64,000 bases of DNA from the NCBI RefSeq assembly GCF_014137995.1, contig NZ_JACGWV010000002.1, positions 1,116,001 to 1,180,000 of the forward strand, given 5' to 3'. The position numbers were made by a program, and so were the translations under genes. The stretch is from Promicromonospora sukumoe. GTDB lineage: Bacteria; Actinomycetota; Actinomycetes; Actinomycetales; Cellulomonadaceae. Numbering within the stretch: position 1 is the first letter of the stretch; every line of letters begins with the position of its first letter. The notes beneath the pieces are model-generated. The model ran no database searches. It worked only from the letters and a program-made list of their open reading frames with translations, and was not told the origin of the DNA. Of the stretch, positions 26,101 through 33,166 are shown one piece after another.

Positions 26101-27276
26101 ACGATCCCAACCGACACCGTCGATCACCACGTCCGCGTCGAACGACACCCTCGCCTGGGCACTGGGCACAAGATCCGGAATATGTGTCATTCCGGAGGGG
26201 AGGTTCTTGCGGACCTCTGCCTTACCGAGGATTGCGACCGCACCACGGGGCGCCGGTGCCAGTGCGAACTCGTCTGCACGGCCACGCGCCAACTCGGCCG
26301 GCGCGAGGAGATCGCGCCGGTCGGGTGTCGCACGCCACTGAGCTCGTCCTAGACGTTGTACCGCTACCTCGTCGACGTCTTGGGCATTGCCCGCTACCAC
26401 CCCACGGTCGCCAGCGACCGAGTCCAGGTAGACGATGCCGCCGTCAGAGTCCAGGATCAAGGACGACGGCACGGCGTGCGTCTCGGCCACAGGGATGATC
26501 TGCCCGTCCGCCTCAATGCGTGAAACCAATCGCCCAGTTGCCGCGACATATTCAGCCTTAGACACAGGTACCGCGGACGTCACCTGACCAGTGAGTTCCA
26601 CTGCCCTACCCTGCCGCCCCGTGGCGGCGTCCACCGTGATCAGGCGGGTATCACCCTGATCGTCATTCGCTCGGGCCGCGGTAATCGCGGCCAGGTCGTT
26701 GGCGCCGCACCCCGGGTTGAAGTACGCCAGCGAGGCCGATGCTTCAAGCTTCGTGACTGCCCCGGATCGCAGGTCGACCACGGCGCTCAGGGCACCTCGG
26801 TCGAACAGGTCAGGCTTGTTCACGAACATGCGTGGCGCGTACACGACAACCGCGTAACGACCGGATGACGTCACACATGCGTTGCCAATCCACTCGTCGG
26901 CATCGATTCCCGGCTCCGTCAGCGTCGCCGTGACGCCCCAGTCGTATCCGGACTTGGCAGTAGCCGTGAGCAGATGGAGCCCGGCCGAGTCGCCCACGGT
27001 AGTCCAGGCCACGTCGCCCGAGGTCTTCCAGTCATCCGGAAGTGTCTCGGCGCGGTCCCGCTCGGGCACGGCCGACGGAAGACTCTGCTCAAGGCCGTCG
27101 ACAGACTTGGGAGCCTGATCCATGGGACTTGGCTCCACGTCGGCTTGAGCCGGAACCAGACCGGCACACACGAGCGCGCCGACAAGCGCCAGTCCGGTCG
27201 CAGTCGCGCCGAGCCGTCGCGCTCGGAACCTGGGACGTGAGCGGGTCTGACTCGAAGGTCTTCCTGGCATGGGCAT
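23143..27276 (-). CDS. Giant secreted protein: lysozyme-like, golvesin-type and SGNH hydrolase domains
   Basis: 1377 residues from the ATG at 27276 (AGGTGG 4 nt upstream); an ATG at 27372 would add 32 residues unlike a signal. A Sec signal ends at LVPAQA. Residues ~50-480 are beta-rich and propeller-like (SSGRYAVVVYAPR, DSDGGIVYLDS). Residues ~530-680 look like a lysozyme/SLT fold: VILGIAMSESNMQQAAKS with a candidate catalytic Glu, GYGVMQVTDG, and WFYALWAYNSGWYP. Residues ~690-930 are Cys-, Pro- and Asn-rich. Residues ~940-1050 match golvesin/xanthan-lyase-type domains (ARYEIHLGDGRYETRYINQR, VAWDAVAFQAL). Residues ~1055-1377 are an SGNH esterase: GDSFSAGEG (Ser ~1062), GGND (~1184), SIHPNDRG (Asp/His ~1345). 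Predicted to act on the cell envelope or a surface polymer. Lower G+C than the flanks. Confidence 0.85.
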   Translation of the reverse strand: MPMPGRPSSQTRSRPRFRARRLGATATGLALVGALVCAGLVPAQADVEPSPMDQAPKSVDGLEQSLPSAVPERDRAETLPDDWKTSGDVAWTTVGDSAGLHLLTATAKSGYDWGVTATLTEPGIDADEWIGNACVTSSGRYAVVVYAPRMFVNKPDLFDRGALSAVVDLRSGAVTKLEASASLAYFNPGCGANDLAAITAARANDDQGDTRLITVDAATGRQGRAVELTGQVTSAVPVSKAEYVAATGRLVSRIEADGQIIPVAETHAVPSSLILDSDGGIVYLDSVAGDRGVVAGNAQDVDEVAVQRLGRAQWRATPDRRDLLAPAELARGRADEFALAPAPRGAVAILGKAEVRKNLPSGMTHIPDLVPSAQARVSFDADVVIDGVGWDREAQVADPMVPRSARLTLHVPEASSSTELGVSLAAEHESTPSDPAGRELSPALGKVAAGAMAPTDLHDEFNERACGVTRGEPRLQAMQPRPRQVEWAVNQLVQGTLDEAYYPEGRGGWRTRVEKSDVAPGVLLDLPPLAGPKTVADIPPQVILGIAMSESNMQQAAKSVVPGVTGNPLIGNYWGVNDGWDIDFTEADCGYGVMQVTDGMVVNGRPYDEQNAIAVDYVYNIQAGVQILVEKWNQTYNAGARIHDGDATRVEDWFYALWAYNSGWYPESDADINNGAWGLGWHNNPANPKYPPYRLPFLNNNNFDDGRSPNLWTYPERTLGFAAWSSELIDGVGKTAIGFRPARWTLNEYRETIKPPIETFCDETNRCDKDRVGDVYTGPDGPEVPGPCYSQSQTPSYDFRCWYHEPASWKEYCSPGTGTPSPTCGEGFIRFPGEWDGDEDPYQDGVQPNPHSDAYDEEDNQRSYPPNCSTNATAGTNSAPPGSWIVDDVPAGTASVRTCGRSASDGTFAWAMQQADDGTFPPKKDIHQIGAGWQGHFFFSHTRTGGAGGVGAMLRAEGTWTLDRSYSGWMRIAVHLPDHGAHTQQARYEIHLGDGRYETRYINQRRMANNWVSLGAYRVDGIPSVMLSNVSEDGEGTQDVAWDAVAFQALDQEPVKVAVLGDSFSAGEGTGYSASSGAAGYYPETNVGGDLQGTEDSDWQNSCRRSPDAWARKITVPGTSENVGALTDAWSSDVELGFVACSGAQTKDLLDVPWNDGVGSQYGEVRQARAGILGDETDFVLLTIGGNDGDLFTGIVENCIQLPACQTRPPLDTAYDQVDDNTLPAMESVLGVIREKAPNAKIVIGTYPELFSYDPDVIELCWVEPGEASHILALQAYFSSRLEELLTRLYYDGFDVSIAYAEPEFRGHDTCVLDAGGDNWINPPLLTATHRQGSGDSAGTVSRASIHPNDRGTDAYARAFDRALREEWPPNPPLGRQ

Positions 27277-27509
27277 GGCACCACCTGGGTGAGAAGTCAC
27301 GGGTCGCCGCGACACTACGTATCCCGCCACCGCTCGAGGAAGGGGCTCTAGCCGCAACCTTGCAGAATTCATGAGTCATGAAGAACTCAGAGTCGACGTA
27401 TCAAAGACGACGACAGCGCCCTCGTCCGTGCCGTGGCGGCTCCGCACCGCATTTCACCCGTCAACGACCTTGCGGCGACTCGATGTCTGCGGCAACCTCT
27501 GAGTCGCCC

Positions 27510-27526
27510 TTGCAATATCGTTGCAA
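27510..27526. promoter_or_regulatory. Dyad operator TTGCAA-N5-TTGCAA
   Basis: TTGCAATATCGTTGCAA is a perfect 6-bp dyad located 20 bp before the LysR-type start and 234 bp before the giant secreted-protein gene. Its size and position fit a LysR-type binding site for autoregulation and divergent control. The rest of 27277-27546 contains no gene. Confidence 0.5.
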
Positions 27527-27546
27527 CATCATTGCCCGGAGGCGAC

Positions 27547-27909
27547 GTGCTGACCGATCCTCGGATCCACTCATTTCTTGCACTGTGCGAGTACGGGACG
27601 ACAACCGCAGCGGCAACCGCTACCCACCGCGCACTGAGCACTATCAGCACCCATGTCAACGCGATCGAGACGCGAGTCGGTGCGGCGCTCTTCCGGCGTG
27701 CTCATGGCGAGTTCGTACTGACCGAACTTGGCGAGGAAGTACGCAAGCACGCAGAGGCGATAGTGGCGGCAGAAGCTGCGATCATCGCCACGGCGACCCA
27801 CCTGCGACGAAGCAGCACGCCGGACAGCAGTGGGACCGGCCGCCCCCTTGCCGCACAGTCAGTCCATTCAAGCGCCGGCAGCTCGCATCGAAAATTTCAC
27901 GATCGATGA
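27547..27909 (+). CDS. LysR-type DNA-binding domain protein lacking the effector domain
   Basis: 120 residues. GTG at 27547, with a strong SD GGAGG 4 nt upstream. Residues 1-65 form a LysR N-terminal winged helix (DPRIHSFLALCEYGTTTAAA, LSTISTHVNAIETRVGAALF, RRAHGEFVLTELGEEVRKHA). The expected ~200-residue substrate-binding domain is absent; the protein ends after a linker helix and a low-complexity Ser-rich tail. It is either a decayed LysR gene or a natural mini-regulator. It is divergent from the giant secreted-protein gene and next to the peptidoglycan-binding gene. Confidence 0.65.
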   Translation: MLTDPRIHSFLALCEYGTTTAAATATHRALSTISTHVNAIETRVGAALFRRAHGEFVLTELGEEVRKHAEAIVAAEAAIIATATHLRRSSTPDSSGTGRPLAAQSVHSSAGSSHRKFHDR

Positions 27910-27962
27910 ACATTCGGATCTCACCCTTGCCAGAGGTGGCGGGCCGTTGATTGGCTCACCGC

Positions 27963-28412
27963 ATGAAGAGAATTCTGCGTGTGACGGCAAGTGTCGCCGT
28001 TCTAGGAATGGCACTGTTCGCAACCCAGGTGGACGCTGCGCCACCTGCACAGGCAGTCAGCACGTGCAACCTGTTCGATTCCATTGGCTGGTCCACCAAG
28101 GGTGGCGGCAGCGCCCTCATTCCATACACCGGAAACACCGCGAGCTGGAGCCGCAACTGCTCGATGTGGGCTGGATTCTATTCCGGGAGCGCTAACGGCG
28201 CACAGAGACTCCAGGAGTCTCTGAACCGCTGCTACGGTGAAAACCTGACGACTGACGGGATCTTTGGATGGCGAACTGAAGATGCCCTGGCCCGCGCGCA
28301 AGCAGATGAGGGGATCGAGGCCGATGGAATCTACGGCCTCCAGACGGCCAAGAACATCAAGTTCGCCAAGTACAATTCGTCGGGATGTGGGTACCTGGCT
28401 GCGACCCGATAA
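27963..28412 (+). CDS. Small secreted peptidoglycan-binding-like protein
   Basis: 149 residues from the ATG at 27963; no convincing SD, and an in-frame start 4 codons earlier is possible. The Sec signal MKRILRVTASVAVLGMALFA ends near VDAAPPAQA. The mature part resembles a PG_binding_1 repeat: GAQRLQESLNRCYGENLTTD, GIFGWRTEDALARAQADEGI, ADGIYGLQTAKNIKF. Four Cys (CNLF, NCSM, RCYG, GCGY) could form two disulfides. It carries no catalytic domain. It is probably wall-targeted and lies in the same island as the giant lysozyme/esterase protein. Confidence 0.78.
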   Translation: MKRILRVTASVAVLGMALFATQVDAAPPAQAVSTCNLFDSIGWSTKGGGSALIPYTGNTASWSRNCSMWAGFYSGSANGAQRLQESLNRCYGENLTTDGIFGWRTEDALARAQADEGIEADGIYGLQTAKNIKFAKYNSSGCGYLAATR

Positions 28413-28545
28413 CCATGGCTGAATCAATGGTGGGCGGTCGGGCAGCAAGAATGCTCGTAACGTAGTTCTGCCTGCCGCCTTACAGTCTCGGTGCGCCCAA
28501 GACTACGAGCGATAGACCGCACAGGAAACTTGCCCGCCCACAAAT

Positions 28546-28583
28546 GGCGAAGGACTCGACCGCTAAGTGTCGAGTCCTTCGCC
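28546..28583. terminator. Bidirectional terminator
   Basis: Perfect 15-nt arms (GGCGAAGGACTCGAC at 28546-28560, complement at 28569-28583), an 8-nt loop, then TTGT. It lies between the peptidoglycan-binding gene and the metallophosphoesterase and marks the right border of the island. Confidence 0.82.
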
Positions 28584-28593
28584 TTGTCCGCTA

Positions 28594-29529
28594 TCAGAGA
28601 CTTGCAGTGAACGTCATCAGGGTGGCCTCCGGGCGGCACGCGAAGCGCACCTGAGCGTACGGCGACGTGCCGGCGCCCGCCGAGACGTGCAGCCACGTGG
28701 AGTCCTCCCCGCCCTCGCGGTCGGGGCGCGGCCCCGGCCACCCGTGCAGGCCCGACGCGCGGCCGCGGTCCAGGTCGCAGTTGGTCACCAGGGCGCCGTA
28801 CCAGGGCAGGCAGAGCTGCCCGCCGTGCGTGTGGCCCGCGATGATCGCGTCCACGCCGTCGTCCTTGAGCTGGTTGAGCACCCGCTGGTAGGGCGCGTGC
28901 ACGACGCCGAGGCGCAGCACCGCGTCCTCCTCGCCCGGCGCCCGGCCCGGCTCAGGCATGACGTCGAGGTCGAGGTGCGGGTCGTCCATGCCGACCAGCC
29001 CGACGGTGCGCCCGTCGCGCAGCTCCACGAGGCCGCGGCGGTTGTCCAGGTCGACCCAGCCGGAGTCCGTGAACGCCTTCCGGAGCGACTCGGTGGGCAG
29101 CGGGATCTTCTCGCCGCCCTCGACGCGGGCGTCCGGCAGCAGGTACCGGGCCGGGTTCTTGAAGTGTGGTGCGTAGTAGTCGTTCGACCCCATGACGAAC
29201 GCGCCGGGCACGTCCATGAGCTGGCCCAGGACGTCGAGCAGCGGGGCGAGCGCCTGCTGGTGCCCGAAGTTGTCCCCCGTGTTGATCACCAGGTCCGGCT
29301 CGAGCGCCGCCAGCGAGCGGACCCACGCCTGCTTGGTGCGCTGGCTCGGCGTGAGGTGCAGGTCGGCGACCTGCAGGATGCGGATCGGCCGCTGCCCCGG
29401 GGGCAGCACCGGCAGGGTCACGCGACGCAGCCGGAAGAGCTTGGTCTCCACGTGCGCGTACGCGATCCCGGCGGCGGCAAGGCCCCCGACGATCCCGAGA
29501 GCCTTGCCGACGTTACCCAGCCTCCCCAT
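28594..29529 (-). CDS. Calcineurin-like metallophosphoesterase, membrane-anchored
   Basis: 311 residues. The N-terminal hydrophobic segment (KALGIVGGLAAAGIAYAHVE) anchors a two-metal phosphoesterase domain with the full motif set: VADLHL (DxH), INTGDN, GSNDYY (GNH variant), VVHAPY and GHTHGGQ. Relatives of this group act on lipid-linked or cyclic phosphate substrates; the substrate here is unknown. It lies 5 bp after the ponA stop on the same strand, the conserved actinobacterial ponA-phosphoesterase pairing, so an envelope role is likely. Confidence 0.93.
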   Translation of the reverse strand: MGRLGNVGKALGIVGGLAAAGIAYAHVETKLFRLRRVTLPVLPPGQRPIRILQVADLHLTPSQRTKQAWVRSLAALEPDLVINTGDNFGHQQALAPLLDVLGQLMDVPGAFVMGSNDYYAPHFKNPARYLLPDARVEGGEKIPLPTESLRKAFTDSGWVDLDNRRGLVELRDGRTVGLVGMDDPHLDLDVMPEPGRAPGEEDAVLRLGVVHAPYQRVLNQLKDDGVDAIIAGHTHGGQLCLPWYGALVTNCDLDRGRASGLHGWPGPRPDREGGEDSTWLHVSAGAGTSPYAQVRFACRPEATLMTFTASL

Positions 29530-29534
29530 GCGGA

Positions 29535-31943
29535 TCAGTCGTCTCCGCCCGGGCCGCCGCCTTCGCCGCCGCCGTTGCCGTTGCCGTTGCCGTTGCCGCC
29601 ACCGTTGCCGCCGCCGTTGTTTCCACCGCCGTTGCCGCCGCCGGAGTCACCACCGCCGTCGGAGTCTCCACCGCCGTCGCCACCGCCAGAGTCACCGTCA
29701 CTCGTGTCGGGCTTCGGGGCGACCGGGGCCTTGCCGACGAGCTTGGGGTCGGGCGCGGGGAAGGACTTCACGGGCAGGTTCGCGACCGCCTGGTCCATGT
29801 ACCTGCGCCATGCCGGGGCGGCGATGGTACCGCCGTACATGGGGCCGGCCTTGGGCGCGGCGCCGTACCAGGTCATGGACGGCAGGTACACGTTCATGTG
29901 CGGCACGTTGCCGCTGGCTTCGCCCACCCAGACCGACGTCGAGAGGTTGGGCGTGTAGCCGGTGAACCAGCTCTGCATCGCCTCGTTGGTCGTACCTGTC
30001 TTGCCTGCGACCGGGCGGCCGTCCCCGAGACCCGGCGACAGCTGCCAGGCCGTGCCGAACGGGCTCTTCTGGAAGACGTGCGTCATGGCGTAGGCCACGG
30101 TGTTGGCGACCCCGGCCTCGAGCGTCTGCTTGCAGTCGGCCGACGGGACGTCGATCTTCTTGCCGGCGTGGTCCTTGACCTCGAGGATCGCGACCGGGTT
30201 GCAGTAGGTACCACCCGAGGCGAAGGTCGCGTAGGCCGCCGCCTGGTTGACCGGGGTGGATGCCTGGGTACCGAGCGTCATCGCGGCGAACACGTCGATA
30301 TCCCGCTTCTCCGGGTTGTCGATCGTGCGGAACACACCACCGGTTCCCTCGTACGTCAGGCTCGACGTCATCGGCCGGAAGCCGGCGTCCCACGCCGTCT
30401 GCTGGACGTTGCAGAGGTTGAGCTGCTGCGACATCCGGGCGTACACCGTGTTCAGCGACTGGAACGTGCCCTGCATCACGCTCACGGTGCCGCTGGCGGA
30501 CCCGTCGACGTTCGACACGGGCCACTGCTGATGCGTGAAGGCGTGCGCGCAGCCGCTGGCCTCGAACTCCGTCTCGTAGGCCGAGAAGGAGTTGGCACTG
30601 ACCCGATCATTGAGAGTCCGGCCACTGCGCAGCCACTCGGCGAGCACGAACGGCTTGAAGTTCGAGCCCACCTGGAAGCCACGCGAGTTGCCGTGGTTGT
30701 AGTCGGCCGAGTAGTTCTGCGCGGTCGTGCGCGGGCCCGGCTCGGACCGCGCGTCGTACGGCACGTTCTGGGCCATCGCCTTGATCTGACCGGTGCCCGG
30801 CTCGACCGACGTGACCGCCGCCTCGAGGTCGTAGGCGTTGTCGGCCGGGACCGCGTCGGTGATCGTCTTCTGGGCGGCCTTCTGCATCTTGACGTCCATC
30901 GTCGTCACGATCCGCAGACCGCCGCGGTACAGGAGGTCGTACCGGTCGTCCCTGGTCTCCCCGAACTCGGGGTTGGCCATGATCTCCTTGATCACGTAGT
31001 CGCAGAAGAAGGCGGCGCCGCCGGCCGAGTCGCAGCCGACCTCGATGGGCTGAACGTCGAGCGTGTCCTCCAGCTTGGTCGCCATCGCCTCGTCACGCTC
31101 GGCCGTGGAGATGTAGCCGAGCTGCCACATCTTGCCGATCACCAGGTTGCGGCGGACCACGGCGTCCTCCGGGTTGGCCACCGGGTCGAACTGGCTGGGC
31201 GCCTTGGTGATACCGGCGATCGTGGCCGCCTCGACGATCGACAGGTCCTTCGAGGACTTGTTGAAGTAGTGCTGCGCGGCCGTCTCGACGCCGTAGACAC
31301 TGGTGCCGAACTGCGCGATGTTGAGGTAGCCCTGCAGGATGTCGTCCTTCGACATCTCCTTCTCGATCGCGATCGCCAGCTTGGCCTCGCGCAGCTTGCG
31401 GGTGAGCGAGTCCTCGCGGGCCTCCAGCACGCCGAAGGTGTCGTTGGCCCGGACGGACTCCTCGATGAGCACGTTCTTCACGTACTGCTGGGTCAGCGTC
31501 GACGCGCCCTGCGTGTCGCCGCCGCCGAAGTTCTGCACCGCGGCACGCGAGATGCCCTCGGGGTCCACGCCGCCGTGCGTGAAGAAGCGCTCGTCCTCGA
31601 TGGCGATCACGGCGTTCTTCATGTGGTCCGAGACCTTGTCGAGCGGCACGACGATGCGGTTCTGCGCGTAGAACGTCGCCAGCTTCGTCTTGCCGTCGGC
31701 CGCGTAGATCTGGGACTGCTCCGAGAGCGGCCCGGGGACCAGCTCGTCAGGAACCTCCTCGAACACCTCCACGCCGGTGTCGACCGCCGTGTCCATGCCG
31801 GACGCGAGCGGGATCACCAGCCCGGCCGCGATCACGCCACCGGCGCCGGCAGTGAGCACGAATGCAAGAAGAAGTCCGATGAGCTGAGCCGCGGGTATGG
31901 TCCGAGTGATCCGGCGCGGCTCGCGAGGGTTCGCCATGGCCAT
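29535..31943 (-). CDS. ponA: Class A penicillin-binding protein
   Basis: 802 residues. A cytoplasmic basic tail and one membrane helix (about 20-48) precede a GT51 glycosyltransferase (about 80-255; catalytic Glu in IAIEDERFFTHGGVDPEGIS, plus GASTLTQQYVKN) and a transpeptidase (about 370-690) with SxxK in GSNFKPF (Ser ~424), SLNTVYARM, and KTG in GKTGTTN (~646). The last ~60 residues are an extreme Gly/Asn/Asp repeat region. It polymerises and cross-links peptidoglycan. The ATG at 31943 has TAACCT 6 nt upstream, so the mRNA is likely leaderless. The usual adjacent whiB-type gene is not seen. Confidence 0.97.
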   Translation of the reverse strand: MAMANPREPRRITRTIPAAQLIGLLLAFVLTAGAGGVIAAGLVIPLASGMDTAVDTGVEVFEEVPDELVPGPLSEQSQIYAADGKTKLATFYAQNRIVVPLDKVSDHMKNAVIAIEDERFFTHGGVDPEGISRAAVQNFGGGDTQGASTLTQQYVKNVLIEESVRANDTFGVLEAREDSLTRKLREAKLAIAIEKEMSKDDILQGYLNIAQFGTSVYGVETAAQHYFNKSSKDLSIVEAATIAGITKAPSQFDPVANPEDAVVRRNLVIGKMWQLGYISTAERDEAMATKLEDTLDVQPIEVGCDSAGGAAFFCDYVIKEIMANPEFGETRDDRYDLLYRGGLRIVTTMDVKMQKAAQKTITDAVPADNAYDLEAAVTSVEPGTGQIKAMAQNVPYDARSEPGPRTTAQNYSADYNHGNSRGFQVGSNFKPFVLAEWLRSGRTLNDRVSANSFSAYETEFEASGCAHAFTHQQWPVSNVDGSASGTVSVMQGTFQSLNTVYARMSQQLNLCNVQQTAWDAGFRPMTSSLTYEGTGGVFRTIDNPEKRDIDVFAAMTLGTQASTPVNQAAAYATFASGGTYCNPVAILEVKDHAGKKIDVPSADCKQTLEAGVANTVAYAMTHVFQKSPFGTAWQLSPGLGDGRPVAGKTGTTNEAMQSWFTGYTPNLSTSVWVGEASGNVPHMNVYLPSMTWYGAAPKAGPMYGGTIAAPAWRRYMDQAVANLPVKSFPAPDPKLVGKAPVAPKPDTSDGDSGGGDGGGDSDGGGDSGGGNGGGNNGGGNGGGNGNGNGNGGGEGGGPGGDD

Positions 31944-31949
31944 GCGCCC

Positions 31950-31955
31950 AGGTTA
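31950..31955 (-). promoter_or_regulatory. -10 box for leaderless ponA
   Basis: TAACCT on the minus strand ends 6 nt before the ATG at 31943. No SD is evident. Confidence 0.5.
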
Positions 31956-32039
31956 CGGGGTGTCACTGACAGGGCACCTCGAAAACCGGCTCGGCCGGTG
32001 TGCAGGTCTCGTGCGGAATCGCCGTCGCCGTTCGCGGGC

Positions 32040-32045
32040 TAGCAT
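32040..32045 (+). promoter_or_regulatory. -10 box for leaderless DUF4177-RidA operon
   Basis: TAGCAT ends 7 nt before the ATG at 32053. Confidence 0.6.
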
Positions 32046-32052
32046 CGTCGGC

Positions 32053-32220
32053 ATGGCAACGAAGTGGGAGTACGCGACGATCCCCCTCCTCATTCACAAC
32101 ACCAAGGCGATCCTCGACCAATGGGGCTCGGACGGCTGGGAGCTCGTGCAGGTGGTCCCCGGACCCGACGGCACCGGTCTCGTCGCCTACCTGAAGCGCC
32201 CCACGGGCGGTGACGCATGA
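32053..32220 (+). CDS. DUF4177 small protein
   Basis: 55 residues, typical length for DUF4177. The conserved core WEYATIPLL, LDQWGSDGWELVQVVPGPDG and LVAYLKRP is present. Function unknown. It is commonly found next to RidA and ponA in actinobacteria, as here. The mRNA is predicted leaderless, and the stop overlaps the RidA ATG by 4 nt. Confidence 0.9.
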   Translation: MATKWEYATIPLLIHNTKAILDQWGSDGWELVQVVPGPDGTGLVAYLKRPTGGDA

Positions 32221-32684
32221 GCCACGAGCAGCGCCTCGCCGAGCTCGGCATCACGCTCCCCGAGGTGGCGGCGCCCGTCGCCGCCTACGTGCCGGCCGTG
32301 CAGACCGGCCGCTACGTCTACACGTCCGGCCAGCTGCCCTTCGCGGAGGGCACCCTGCAGGCCACCGGCAAGGTCGGCGAGGGCGAAGGCCTGGTCTCCC
32401 CGGACGACGCCGCGGGCTACGCCCGCACGTGCGCCCTCAACGCGCTGGCCGCCGTCCGCTCGATCACCGGCTCGCTCGACTCGATCTCGCGGATCGTGAA
32501 GGTCGTCGGCTTCGTCGCGAGCGACCCGTCCTTCTCCGGCCAGCCCGGGGTCATCAACGGTGCCTCGACGGTGCTCGGCGAGATCTTCGGCGACGCCGGC
32601 CTGCACGCCCGTTCCGCCGTCGGCGTGGCAGTCCTTCCCCTGGACTCGCCCGTCGAGGTGGAGCTCGTGGTCGAGCTCGCGTAA
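32217..32684 (+). CDS. ridA: RidA family protein
   Basis: 155 residues. RidA proteins hydrolyse reactive enamine/imine intermediates released by PLP enzymes. Family features: a Tyr/Thr-rich core TGRYVYTSGQLPF, ARTCALNALAAVRSITGSLD and SRIVKVVGFVAS. The canonical catalytic Arg near IxRxxxxP is not obvious, which suggests a sub-branch of unassigned activity. ATGA couples it to DUF4177. Confidence 0.92.
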   Translation: MSHEQRLAELGITLPEVAAPVAAYVPAVQTGRYVYTSGQLPFAEGTLQATGKVGEGEGLVSPDDAAGYARTCALNALAAVRSITGSLDSISRIVKVVGFVASDPSFSGQPGVINGASTVLGEIFGDAGLHARSAVGVAVLPLDSPVEVELVVELA

Positions 32685-32760
32685 GGCTCTCGCAGCGGCC
32701 CGGGACGGGCGTGACCGGACCCACTACGGATTCGGTTTCCGTTCCGGGCCATGCGTCGGC

Positions 32761-32766
32761 TATTCT
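32761..32766 (+). promoter_or_regulatory. Promoter -10 of tRNA-Pro
   Basis: TATTCT about 50 nt before the mature tRNA, in a short A/T-richer patch. No clear -35. Confidence 0.45.
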
Positions 32767-32816
32767 GAGCAGGCTTCCGCGGAAGGGCTTCGTGCCTGGT
32801 GTGCGGTCGACTCCAT

Positions 32817-32893
<77 letters not shown>

Positions 32894-32900
32894 TGTGAAA

Positions 32901-32940
32901 GGCCCTCCGGCCAGCAGAAATGCTGCCGGAGGGCCTTTTT
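32901..32940 (+). terminator. Rho-independent terminator of tRNA-Pro
   Basis: Long arms starting GGCCCTCCGG (32901) pair with CCGGAGGGCC (ending 32935), extended by CAGCA/TGCTG around a GAAA tetraloop, then TTTTT. One of the few classical U-tract terminators in the window. Confidence 0.93.
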
Positions 32941-32985
32941 CGTCCCCCCGATCAAGTTCCTCGTCCCGACGCCGCGCGGGCTCTT

Positions 32986-33053
32986 CTCCTTCGAGACCTA
33001 AGTTTCTTCGCTTTGGGGCGCCGCAAAGCGAAGCAACTTAGGTCTCGAAGGAG
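32986..33053. repeat. 29-bp-arm inverted repeat (large hairpin)
   Basis: Left arm 32986-33014 and right arm 33025-33053 are complementary except at one position, around a 10-nt loop (GGGGCGCCGC). The core reads CTTCGAGACCTAAGTT on the left. It lies between the tRNA terminator and the FAD reductase gene, where no terminator is needed. It could be a mobile REP/MITE-like palindrome or a structured regulatory RNA. Confidence 0.85.
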
Positions 33054-33166
33054 AGCGGCCCCAGCCGGGTTCCGGGCGGGCTGTGGACAGACTGCTCGCA
33101 TGCGCCTCGGGTGCAAGACTGATCGCCTACCCAAGAGCCCGGGAGTCCGAGCCCAGGAGGCGTCCT

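Noticed and set aside
28424..28545. Minus-strand segment reading RSIARSLGRTETVRRQ, like a transposase or recombinase helix-turn-helix
   Set aside because: Only about 25 residues fit, the frame crosses a terminator hairpin, and no inverted repeats or other transposase parts are nearby. It may be an IS remnant, but the evidence is too thin.
29535..29720. GGN/GGC-rich simple repeat as a non-coding element
   Set aside because: It is the in-frame Gly/Asn-rich C-terminal tail of the class A PBP.
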